Below the pieces are notes generated by a model. That model did no database searches, was not told the DNA's origin, and saw only the letters and a program-made list of their open reading frames with translations. This document shows positions 1-5,895 of a stretch of 13,961 bases of DNA, in pieces. Every line of letters starts with the position of its first letter. Position 1 is the first letter of the stretch. A program made the position numbers and the translations under genes. This DNA is from an uncultured Eubacteriales bacterium (GTDB taxonomy: Bacteria; Bacillota; Clostridia; Oscillospirales; Oscillospiraceae): contig CAKTJM010000038.1 of assembly GCA_934567745.1 (NCBI GenBank), forward strand, positions 1 to 13,961, written 5' to 3'.

Positions 1-130
1 GTCGGACGAGGGCGGCTACCTCCGCGACGACTACAGCTGGGACACCGCGATGGGCATCCATCTCGATTACAAGGGCGCCGGGGCGTGGGCGGAGTATCTG
101 CTCACCCATGTGCCGTCGGCGCTCAAGTAA
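1..130 (+). CDS. SGNH/GDSL hydrolase family protein, C-terminal fragment
   Basis: Only the last 42 codons are in the window; the reading frame starts at base 2 and ends at TAA 128-130. The visible peptide contains DTAMGIHLDYKGAGAWAEYL, which resembles the last conserved block of SGNH/GDSL esterases, where a G-I/V-H-L stretch carries the catalytic histidine (here the codon at 59-61). A short helix and a LLTHVPSALK tail follow. Thirty-eight bases separate its stop from the DUF4358 lipoprotein gene, and the MBOAT and DHHW genes lie further downstream. It is therefore probably the esterase or acyl-handling member of a surface acylation locus (inference from context). The N-terminal part, any signal peptide and the catalytic serine lie upstream of the window, so the family call rests on one block. 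Confidence 0.6.
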   Translation, partial: SDEGGYLRDDYSWDTAMGIHLDYKGAGAWAEYLLTHVPSALK

Positions 131-168
131 TAAACAAAATCTCAAGGGTAAAGGAAGTTTGAGGAACT

Positions 169-675
169 ATGAAACGGATCCATGTGCTTATGACTGCTCT
201 GCTCGCGCTGCTGCTGGCCCTGGGCCTGACCGCCTGCGGCGGTGATACGGATACCGACCAGCATGGCGGTGCCGACCCCGCTCAGACCGTCGATCTGGCC
301 GTCCTGCGCGACCAGCTCAAGGCCGACTGCGACGTCCAGGACGCGCTCGACGTCGACGCCGCCCAGCTCGAGGGCCTGTACGGCATCACCGCCGACCAGG
401 TCGCCTCTGCGGCGAGCTTCACCGCCTCCTCCGGCGCGGCGTTCCCCCAGGAGATCGTGATGGTCCAGGCCGTCGATGAGACCGCCGCCGCGGCCGTCCA
501 GCTCAAGCTCCAGGAGCGGCTGACCGCCATCGCCGACCAGGCCGCGTCCTACGACCCCGACAGTCTGGCCCTCGCCCAGGCCTGCACCGTCGTCAAGGAC
601 GGCGTCTATGTCGGCCTGTTCTTCTCCCCGGACCACGAGGCCATGACCTCAGCCTTCGAGGCCGCCGTGGGCTGA
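169..675 (+). CDS. DUF4358 domain-containing lipoprotein
   Basis: This is a 168-residue secreted lipoprotein. The first 22 residues form a signal peptide (KR, then a run of Leu/Ala) ending in a lipobox LTAC with the lipidated cysteine at residue 23. The mature chain has an acidic, Asp/Thr-rich linker and then the DUF4358 domain at about residues 42-165. Family-like stretches include LYGITADQVA, FPQEIVMVQAVD and LFFSPDHEAM. The molecular function of DUF4358 is not known to me. The start ATG is preceded by GAGGA at 161-165. The gene lies between an SGNH hydrolase and an MBOAT/DHHW pair, a context that suggests a role on the outer membrane face in polymer acylation (inference). Its base composition matches its neighbours. 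Confidence 0.85.
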   Translation: MKRIHVLMTALLALLLALGLTACGGDTDTDQHGGADPAQTVDLAVLRDQLKADCDVQDALDVDAAQLEGLYGITADQVASAASFTASSGAAFPQEIVMVQAVDETAAAAVQLKLQERLTAIADQAASYDPDSLALAQACTVVKDGVYVGLFFSPDHEAMTSAFEAAVG

Positions 676-710
676 GCATCGCCCCCATCGCATCCACACG
701 AGACACATAT

Positions 711-744
711 GCTGCCGGGCGGTCCATGCGGTCTGCCCGGCAGC
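711..744 (+). terminator. Terminator-like hairpin between the lipoprotein and MBOAT genes
   Basis: GCTGCCGGGC (711-720) pairs perfectly with GCCCGGCAGC (735-744) around a 14-base loop and is followed by only three T. The 10-bp GC-rich stem is strong, but the U-tract is weak. It could be a partial terminator that lowers MBOAT/DHHW expression relative to the lipoprotein, or an RNA-processing or stabilising hairpin. Confidence 0.45.
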
Positions 745-753
745 TTTGAGCAT

Positions 754-769
754 CGGCCCCCCGGGGCCG
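754..769 (+). promoter_or_regulatory. GC hairpin abutting the MBOAT ribosome binding site
   Basis: CGGCCCC (754-760) is complementary to GGGGCCG (763-769). The hairpin ends two bases before the AAGGAG Shine-Dalgarno at 771-776 of the MBOAT gene. Such a position could modulate ribosome access, but that is inference only; GC-rich DNA yields short hairpins often. Confidence 0.3.
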
Positions 770-787
770 TAAGGAGACCCTGAGCCT

Positions 788-2173
788 ATGGTTTTTTCCA
801 GCCTTCCCTTCCTGTTCCTGTTCCTGCCGATCGTGCTGCTGGTGAGCCACGTGCTGCCGTTCCGGTGGCGCAACGGCTTTTTGCTGTTGGCGAACCTCGT
901 GTTCTACGCCTACGGCGAGCCAGTGTACGTCCTGCTCATGATCGGCTCGATCGTCGTGAACTACTTCGGCGCGCAGCTCATCGTGCGCCAGAGCGATCAG
1001 CGCCGCCGCCGTGCGGTCCTCGTGGTGGGGATCGTGATAAACCTGGCGGCCCTGGGCGTGTTCAAGTATGCCGGGCTGTTCGCGGACACCCTCCGCCAGA
1101 TCCCCGGTCTCGGCGGGATCCCGGAGGTCCACATCGCCCTGCCGATCGGCATCAGCTTCTACACCTTCCAGGCGGTGTCCTACCTGATCGACGTCTACTG
1201 GAAGGAGTGCGCGCCCTCGACGCGCTTCGTCGAGTTCGCGGCCTACATCTCCCTCTTCCCGCAGCTGATCGCCGGACCGATCGTCCGCTACAGCGACGTC
1301 CAGCAGCAGCTGGCCGGGCGGCGGGAGACCCTCACCATGTTCGACTCCGGCGTGCGGCTCTTCATGGTCGGCCTGTCGAAGAAGGTCCTGCTGGCCAACC
1401 AGTTCGGCGTCCTGTGGGACACCGTCTCCGCCGACCCCACCGGGGCCGGGGCCGTGATGGCCTGGGCGGGCGCGTGCGCCTATACGCTCCAGCTCTACTT
1501 CGACTTCTCCGGCTACTCCGATATGGCGCGCGGCCTGGGGCGGATGCTGGGCTTCGAGTTCTGCATCAACTTCAACTATCCCTACATCTCCAAGAGCGTC
1601 ACGGAGTTCTGGCGGCGCTGGCACATCTCCCTGTCCTCCTGGTTCCGTGACTACGTCTACATCCCCCTCGGCGGCAACCGCTGCGGCAAGGTCCGCCAGT
1701 GCGTGAACATCCTGATCGTCTGGGCGCTCACCGGCTTCTGGCATGGGGCGGGGTGGAACTTCCTCTTCTGGGGCGCGTATTACGGCGTGCTCCTGCTGAT
1801 CGAGAAGCTCTTCCTCGGGCGGCTCGTCCGGCGGCTCCCGTCGGCGCTCCGGCACCTGTACGCGATGGTCATCGTCATCATCGGGTGGGTGTTCTTCGCC
1901 TCGCCGGACCTCACGACGGCGCTGGCGTACCTCTCCGTCATGTTCTCGGCCGCACCGGGTACGGGCGCGGCGGGCACGCTCCTGCCGTGGGTCGGGATGC
2001 TGCTGATCGGGGCCGTGGCCTCGACCCCGCTGGCGAAGGACCTCTGGACGAGAGGCGCGGACCGGCCGTGGATGAAGGCCGTCGAGACCGTCCTGGTCGC
2101 GGCGGGGCTGGTCCTGTCGGTGGCGGGGCTGGTCAGCGACAGCTACAACCCCTTCCTGTACTTCCGGTTCTGA
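788..2173 (+). CDS. MBOAT family membrane-bound O-acyltransferase (AlgI/PatA-like)
   Basis: This 461-residue polytopic membrane protein has the usual size for AlgI/DltB/PatA relatives, which pass acyl groups across the membrane to extracytoplasmic polymers. Hydrophobic segments run from the N-terminus (PFLFLFLPIVLLV) to the C-terminus. The family core is clear: WRRWHISLSSWFRDYVYIPL with His279, then LTGFWHGAGWNFLFWG with His319, which corresponds to the essential His322 region of Pseudomonas AlgI (family knowledge). The start ATG follows AAGGAG (771-776). The DHHW protein gene begins 15 bases after the stop, and MBOAT plus DHHW/AlgJ-like proteins commonly act as a pair. The acylated substrate, for example a teichoic acid or capsular polysaccharide, cannot be read from the sequence. 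Confidence 0.93.
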   Translation: MVFSSLPFLFLFLPIVLLVSHVLPFRWRNGFLLLANLVFYAYGEPVYVLLMIGSIVVNYFGAQLIVRQSDQRRRRAVLVVGIVINLAALGVFKYAGLFADTLRQIPGLGGIPEVHIALPIGISFYTFQAVSYLIDVYWKECAPSTRFVEFAAYISLFPQLIAGPIVRYSDVQQQLAGRRETLTMFDSGVRLFMVGLSKKVLLANQFGVLWDTVSADPTGAGAVMAWAGACAYTLQLYFDFSGYSDMARGLGRMLGFEFCINFNYPYISKSVTEFWRRWHISLSSWFRDYVYIPLGGNRCGKVRQCVNILIVWALTGFWHGAGWNFLFWGAYYGVLLLIEKLFLGRLVRRLPSALRHLYAMVIVIIGWVFFASPDLTTALAYLSVMFSAAPGTGAAGTLLPWVGMLLIGAVASTPLAKDLWTRGADRPWMKAVETVLVAAGLVLSVAGLVSDSYNPFLYFRF

Positions 2174-2188
2174 GAGGAGGAAGCAGAC

Positions 2189-3316
2189 ATGGCGAAAAAA
2201 CTCTATTCGTTCCTCCCAGCCCTCGTGTTCCTCGTCTTCCTCTTCGGGATGGCGATCGCGCTCTTCGCCGGACCGGTGCGGGACTATTCCGAGAACGAGA
2301 AGCGCTATCTGGCCAGCCGGCCGGAGGTCACGGCGCAGAAGCTCCTCGACGGCAAGACCCAGGAGGAGCTGGAGTCCTTCACCTCCGACCAGGTCCCCGG
2401 GCGGGACCTCTTCGTGGGGATCGACGCCTATTGGACCCTCGCGACCGGCCGCAACACCGCGGAGGACATCTACCACGCGAAGGACGGCTACCTCATCAAC
2501 GCGCCGAAGCCCTTCGACGAGGGGGTCTTCACGGCGAACCTGACCCGGTTCGACGAGTTCACCCGCGCGCTCGGCGTGCCGGGCGACCTCGTCATGGTGC
2601 CCTCGACGGGCTACCTGATGACGGACGTCCTCCCGGCGGGCCACGGGACCTATGACGACGATCTGCTGTATGAGAAGGCGGCGGAGCTCTTACAGACGAC
2701 GCGCCTGATCGATGTGCGCCAGACGCTCAAGGACGGCGTGCAGCAGGGGCAGGTGTGCTACCGGACGGACCACCACCTGACCTCCTTCGGCAACTATCTG
2801 CTCTACCGCGCCTATCAGGCGGCGCAGGGCCTGAGCGTCCCGGACGAGAGCGCCTACGCGGTCACGTCCTACGACGGGTTCTACGGGACGACCTGGTCGG
2901 GCAGCGGCTATTGGCTGACCAAACCGGACCACGTGGAGACGTGGGACCGCGGCCAGCCGGTGACGGTGACCCTCTCCGACGCGGGGCAGGAGGACGCGAC
3001 CTACGACAGCCTCTTCTTCCCGTCGCATCTGGACGCGCTGGACAAGTACCCCGTCTTCCTGGACGGGAACCACGCCCTGGTGACGATCCGCAACGAGGAC
3101 GCGGCGGGCGGCAGCCTGCTGGTGGTGCGCGACTCCTACGCGCACTGCCTGGCGACCTTCCTGGCGGGGGACTATCAGACCATCTACCTGGTGGACTTCC
3201 GGTACTACCGCGACACGCTCTCGCAGTTCGTGGCGGAGCACCCGGTGGACCGGGTGCTGTACCTGTACGGGGTGGACAACTTGGTCAGCGACACCAATTC
3301 CGCGTGGCTGAAATGA
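2189..3316 (+). CDS. DHHW family protein (AlgJ/AlgX-like SGNH acyltransferase partner)
   Basis: This 375-residue protein has one N-terminal membrane anchor (about residues 8-28) and an extracytoplasmic domain. It carries TDHHLTSFGNY with D194-H195-H196; the usual Trp after DHH is Leu here. It also has a late VVRDSYAH segment with Ser316. In AlgJ/AlgX relatives the Asp/His of this motif and a downstream serine form an SGNH-type catalytic triad that moves acetyl groups to the polymer (family knowledge); assigning Ser316 is inference. The start follows GAGGAGG (2173-2180), 15 bases after the MBOAT stop, so the pair is almost certainly cotranscribed. An intrinsic terminator follows immediately. 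The likely role is outer-face acyl transfer working with the MBOAT protein. Confidence 0.85.
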   Translation: MAKKLYSFLPALVFLVFLFGMAIALFAGPVRDYSENEKRYLASRPEVTAQKLLDGKTQEELESFTSDQVPGRDLFVGIDAYWTLATGRNTAEDIYHAKDGYLINAPKPFDEGVFTANLTRFDEFTRALGVPGDLVMVPSTGYLMTDVLPAGHGTYDDDLLYEKAAELLQTTRLIDVRQTLKDGVQQGQVCYRTDHHLTSFGNYLLYRAYQAAQGLSVPDESAYAVTSYDGFYGTTWSGSGYWLTKPDHVETWDRGQPVTVTLSDAGQEDATYDSLFFPSHLDALDKYPVFLDGNHALVTIRNEDAAGGSLLVVRDSYAHCLATFLAGDYQTIYLVDFRYYRDTLSQFVAEHPVDRVLYLYGVDNLVSDTNSAWLK

Positions 3317-3327
3317 CGACATGACGA

Positions 3328-3356
3328 GGGCCGGGGCGAACGCCCCGGCCCCTTTT
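3328..3356 (+). terminator. Rho-independent terminator after the DHHW gene
   Basis: GGGCCGGGGC is complementary to GCCCCGGCCC around a GAAC loop (3328-3351), followed by CCTTTT. It starts 12 bases after the DHHW stop codon and ends the acylation operon. Confidence 0.85.
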
Positions 3357-3400
3357 GTCACTTCCTGCAACGAAATTTTGTTCTTTTTTGATGGATTTTT

Positions 3401-3413
3401 CCACGGTCCGTGG
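3401..3413 (+). promoter_or_regulatory. Perfect palindrome (candidate operator) touching the -10 box
   Basis: CCACGG-T-CCGTGG is a perfect 13-bp inverted repeat directly adjoining the -10 element of the downstream promoter. A dimeric regulator bound here would compete with RNA polymerase. The SARP-like or MerR protein of the same operon is a possible binder (inference). The match is exact, but no partner site of the same sequence was noticed elsewhere in the window. Confidence 0.45.
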
Positions 3414-3419
3414 TACAAT
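3411..3419 (+). promoter_or_regulatory. Extended -10 promoter of the SARP/HD/MerR operon
   Basis: TGG-TACAAT fits an extended -10 (TGn followed by a one-mismatch TATAAT), 38 bases before the chosen ATG at 3457. No good -35 is found at 16-18 bases. TTGATG at 3388-3393 has a 20-base spacer, and the upstream stretch 3371-3400 is unusually T-rich for this genome. Confidence 0.55.
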
Positions 3420-3456
3420 GGGAGAGGACGACACAGGAGAGGGGGGACCGCCGTAT

Positions 3457-4104
3457 ATGGACATCATCGTCGCCGGACCGGCGGCCCAGGCGCTGGCCGA
3501 CTGCCTGCGCGGCACGGTGCGCTATTGCCCGGATCTGACGTCCCTGGCCGCCGCCATGGCGGAGGGGCGGACCTACGACCTGGCCCTGCTCGACCCGGCC
3601 CTCACCGGCGCGCCCCGCCTGCTGGCGGACCGCTGCGAGGTCATCCGCTGGGTGAGCGCCGCGCCGCCGCGCCGCACGGACGCACAGCGGCTGCGCGTGC
3701 AGACCTTCGGCAACTTCGAGCTGTTCTGGGGCGACGAGCCGGTCCACTTCCACCGCAGCCGGACGAAGGAGCTGTTCGCCTATCTGATCGACCGCCGCGG
3801 GGCGGGCAGCACGATGGGCGAGCTGATCTCGGTCCTGTGGGAGGGCAAGCCGGACACGGACAGCGTCCGCAGCCAGCTGCGCAGTCTCATCACGGACCTG
3901 CGCACGACGCTCCGGCGGCTCGGTGCCTTCGGGGTCATCATCAAGCAGCGCGATCTCATCGCGGTGGACCCGAGCCGGGTGGACTGCGATTATTACCGCC
4001 TCCTGGCGGGCGATCCGGCGGCGCAGCATGCGTTCCGGGGCGAGTACATGTGCAATTATTCCTGGGCCGAGCCGACCGCCGGGTCGCTCGACCCACGGAC
4101 CTGA
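3457..4104 (+). CDS. SARP/BTAD-type transcriptional regulator with a reduced receiver domain
   Basis: This 215-residue protein uses the ATG at 3457, which follows an AGGAGAGGGGGG purine run. The in-frame ATG at 3355 is rejected because it lies upstream of the promoter. Residues 1-60 look like a shortened response-regulator receiver: MDIIVAG replaces the first strand and its acidic pair is missing, while YDLALLD keeps Asp46. Residues about 78-170 form an OmpR/SARP winged helix (RVQTFGNFELFWGDEPVHF, then RSRTKELFAYLIDRRG). The short tail DCDYYRLLAGD and GEYMCNYSWAE matches the start of a BTAD region seen in clostridial AfsR/SARP-like regulators. It probably activates transcription, perhaps of its own operon. 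Its phosphorylation status is doubtful, and the HD gene starts 13 bases after its stop. Confidence 0.75.
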   Translation: MDIIVAGPAAQALADCLRGTVRYCPDLTSLAAAMAEGRTYDLALLDPALTGAPRLLADRCEVIRWVSAAPPRRTDAQRLRVQTFGNFELFWGDEPVHFHRSRTKELFAYLIDRRGAGSTMGELISVLWEGKPDTDSVRSQLRSLITDLRTTLRRLGAFGVIIKQRDLIAVDPSRVDCDYYRLLAGDPAAQHAFRGEYMCNYSWAEPTAGSLDPRT

Positions 4105-4117
4105 GGAGGATGCAGCC

Positions 4118-4780
4118 ATGAACGTGACCTTACAGGACATCAAGGACAACGAGAACATCAGGGCCTACATCAAGAAGGCGGACGAGTCCCTCGTGGCGCT
4201 GGGCTTCACGGAGCACAGCTTCGCCCACGTCGGCATCGTGGCCGAGGGCAGCCGGTACATCCTGGAGACGCTGGGCTATCCCTCGCGCGAGGTGGAGCTG
4301 GTGCAGATCGCGGCCTATCTCCACGACATCGGCAACCTGGTCAACCGGATCGACCACTCCCAGAGCGGGGCGGTCATCGCGTTCCGTCTCCTCGACGAGA
4401 TGCAGATGGACCCGGCGGAGGTCGCCGCCGTCGTGAGCGCGATCGGCAACCACGATGAGGGCACCGGCACCCCGGTCAGTCCGATGGCCGCCGCGCTGAT
4501 CCTGGCCGACAAGTCGGACGTGCGCCGCAGCCGTGTGCGCAACCAGGACCCCGCCAAGTTCGACATCCACGACCGCGTCAACTACTCTGTGACGAAGTCG
4601 GAGCTGAAGATCAACGAGAACAAGACGCTCATCAAGCTCAAGCTGCACATCGACACGCGCTACGGCTCGGTCATGGAGTACTTCGAGATCTTCATGCAGC
4701 GCATGATCCTCTGCCGCAAGGCGGCGGAGACGCTGGGGCTTCAATTCAAGCTCATCATCAACGAGCAGCCGCTCATCTGA
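4118..4780 (+). CDS. HD domain-containing phosphohydrolase
   Basis: This 220-residue cytoplasmic protein has a complete HD-superfamily metal site: His37 in HSFAHVG, the His69-Asp70 pair in YLHDIGN, later His80 and His112 in NHDEG, and Asp131 in ILADKSD. HD proteins hydrolyse phosphate bonds in nucleotides or cyclic nucleotides using divalent metals (family knowledge). This single-domain protein gives no clue to its substrate. The 80-residue C-terminal part (NYSVTKSELKIN, then KLHIDTRYG) is not recognised. The start ATG follows AGGAGGA (4104-4110). A longer in-frame start at 3923 is rejected because it would overlap the upstream gene by about 180 bases and has no evident ribosome binding site. 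The flanking regulators suggest it acts in a signalling or stress response, which is inference. Confidence 0.85.
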   Translation: MNVTLQDIKDNENIRAYIKKADESLVALGFTEHSFAHVGIVAEGSRYILETLGYPSREVELVQIAAYLHDIGNLVNRIDHSQSGAVIAFRLLDEMQMDPAEVAAVVSAIGNHDEGTGTPVSPMAAALILADKSDVRRSRVRNQDPAKFDIHDRVNYSVTKSELKINENKTLIKLKLHIDTRYGSVMEYFEIFMQRMILCRKAAETLGLQFKLIINEQPLI

Positions 4781-4783
4781 CGG

Positions 4784-5632
4784 ATGGGCAAGCACTATTT
4801 CAAGACGGCCGAGTTCGCCCAGCTGTGCGGCGTGAAGAAGGACACCCTCCTGCACTACGACCACATCGGTCTGCTCAAGCCGGAGCGGGTGGGGGAGAAC
4901 GGCTATCGGTACTACTCCGTCGCCCAGCTCGCGACCTACGACCTGATCGCGGCCCTGCGGCGGCTGGACACGCCGCTGCGGGAGATCCGGGACTACGTCG
5001 CGCGGCGCAGTCCCGAGGCGCTCCTGGCGCTGGTGGAGGAGAAGAGCGCGGTGCTCGAGGAGGAGCAGCGGCGGCTCGACCGGATGGCGGCCCTCCTGCG
5101 CACGACCCGGACCAGCATGGAGCTGGCCCTGTCGGTGGAGCCGGGGCTGATTCGGCTGGAGGAGCTGCCCGCCGCGCGGTGCGCGGTGATGCCCGCCCCG
5201 GTGTTCGGCGCGGGCTTCGAGCAGAACGTCTTCCTCCTGCACATCCGGGACTTCCTCTCGTGGGCGCGGGCGCACGGCTCGGCGTCCCTCTCGACGGGGG
5301 ACATCGTCTCGCGGGAGAGCCTGACGGAGGACCGCTTCATCGAGGACTATTACTACTGCTCCCTGCCGCAGGACGCCGAGGGCTGGGAGGTCCGCGTCCG
5401 CCCGGCCGGGACCTACGCCGTCCTCTACCACCAGGGGCCGTATGAGAGCGAGGCCGAGGCGGTCCGGCGGCTGCGGGACTGGGTCCTGGCCGAGGGCCAC
5501 ACGATCGACGGGGACCTGTACGAGGAGGATCTGGTCAACGACACCTCCTGCGCCGACCCGGCGCATTACCTCCTCAAGCTGAGCCTGAAGATCCGCACGA
5601 AGAAGGCGGAAAAGGATGAAAAAGACCACTGA
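4784..5632 (+). CDS. MerR family regulator with GyrI-like effector-binding domain
   Basis: This 282-residue protein has the BmrR layout. A MerR winged helix-turn-helix occupies about residues 5-73 (FKTAEFAQLCGVKKDTLLHY, IGLLKPERVGENGYRYY). A coiled-coil dimerisation helix follows at about 78-112, then a GyrI-like ligand-binding domain at about 120-275 with GTYAVLYHQGPYES and YEEDLVND. Relatives sense hydrophobic cations or drugs and twist promoters with long spacers (family knowledge). The ATG lies three bases after the HD stop and has no Shine-Dalgarno, so translation is probably coupled to HD. The tail is lysine/glutamate rich (KKAEKDEKDH), and its last three residues and stop codon lie inside a repeated hairpin at 5622-5653. 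The natural C-terminus may therefore have been altered by insertion of that element. Confidence 0.88.
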   Translation: MGKHYFKTAEFAQLCGVKKDTLLHYDHIGLLKPERVGENGYRYYSVAQLATYDLIAALRRLDTPLREIRDYVARRSPEALLALVEEKSAVLEEEQRRLDRMAALLRTTRTSMELALSVEPGLIRLEELPAARCAVMPAPVFGAGFEQNVFLLHIRDFLSWARAHGSASLSTGDIVSRESLTEDRFIEDYYYCSLPQDAEGWEVRVRPAGTYAVLYHQGPYESEAEAVRRLRDWVLAEGHTIDGDLYEEDLVNDTSCADPAHYLLKLSLKIRTKKAEKDEKDH

Positions 5633-5653
5633 GCGTACGTGCTCAGTGGTCTT
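5622..5653 (+). repeat. Hairpin repeat, copy 1 (overlaps the MerR stop codon)
   Basis: AAGACCACTGAGC (5622-5634) pairs with GCTCAGTGGTCTT (5641-5653) around a GTACGT loop, giving a 13-bp perfect stem preceded by five A. Bases 5623-5653 recur exactly at 5857-5887. The loop is not self-complementary, so the two copies are truly in the same orientation. The TGA stop at 5630-5632 is in the left arm. The hairpin could act as a terminator for the plus-strand operon, but it lacks a real U-tract. Confidence 0.8.
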
Positions 5654-5856
5654 AGGCTGTCGAAAAACCCCTGCGGGGTTTTCCGACAGAGGGGATGCAG
5701 CCCCCTGCATGCACTCGCCGTCCGTCTTCGACGGACAACTCGCACACTTGTGGGCTGAGAAGTATTTTCTCCGACGCACATGTCGCCGGAGAAAATGACT
5801 CGACTCTATTTCGTGCCTGCGGGCACGAAACTCTGCGAGGCTTTTTTGACACACTG
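5654..5856. repeat. Palindrome-rich non-coding element core
   Basis: This 203-bp stretch between the two 31-bp hairpin copies is nearly all self-complementary. Hairpins seen are 5657-5689 (stem CTGTCG, one mismatch, then AAAACCCC, loop TGC), a small one at 5695-5710 (ATGCA/TGCAT), 5720-5736 (GTCCGTC/GACGGAC), 5764-5796 (ATTTTCTCCG/CGGAGAAAAT) and 5809-5830 (TTTCGTGCC/GGCACGAAA). Its two ends resemble each other in inverted orientation (5657-5676 against the complement of 5832-5851, 14 of 20 by hand). It has no plausible gene and is more AT-rich than its neighbours. It looks like a MITE- or REP/BIME-like element; multi-copy status is inferred. Confidence 0.6.
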
Positions 5857-5887
5857 AGACCACTGAGCGTACGTGCTCAGTGGTCTT
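5857..5887 (+). repeat. Hairpin repeat, copy 2
   Basis: This copy is identical over 31 bases to 5623-5653, offset by 234 bp. It forms a 12-bp stem plus a terminal G-T pair around the same GTACGT loop and is followed by TTCG. It lies eight bases beyond the stop codon of the convergent 4Fe-4S gene, so it may end minus-strand transcription. Confidence 0.75.
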
Positions 5888-5895
5888 TCGTTTCG

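Noticed and set aside
673..755. Nine-base direct repeat TGAGCATCG at 673-681 and 747-755
   Set aside because: It is too short and in a GC-rich spacer, and the first copy includes the lipoprotein stop codon. It is probably chance.
593..2644. Long antisense open frame of 683 codons opposite the MBOAT/DHHW genes
   Set aside because: High third-position GC removes stop codons from antisense frames. The translation is Arg/Pro/His/Glu-rich with no domain, and the plus-strand genes are unambiguous.
3355..3456. N-terminal extension of the SARP-like regulator from the ATG at 3355
   Set aside because: It would start inside the upstream terminator and cross the promoter; the ATG at 3457 has a proper ribosome binding site.
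5616..5852. Small proteins in the hairpin element on both strands
   Set aside because: The frames simply translate the inverted repeats, and both strands give similar length. No ribosome binding site or family resemblance is seen.
5622..5887. CRISPR array
   Set aside because: There are only two copies, 203 bp apart, with strongly palindromic repeats and no cas genes.
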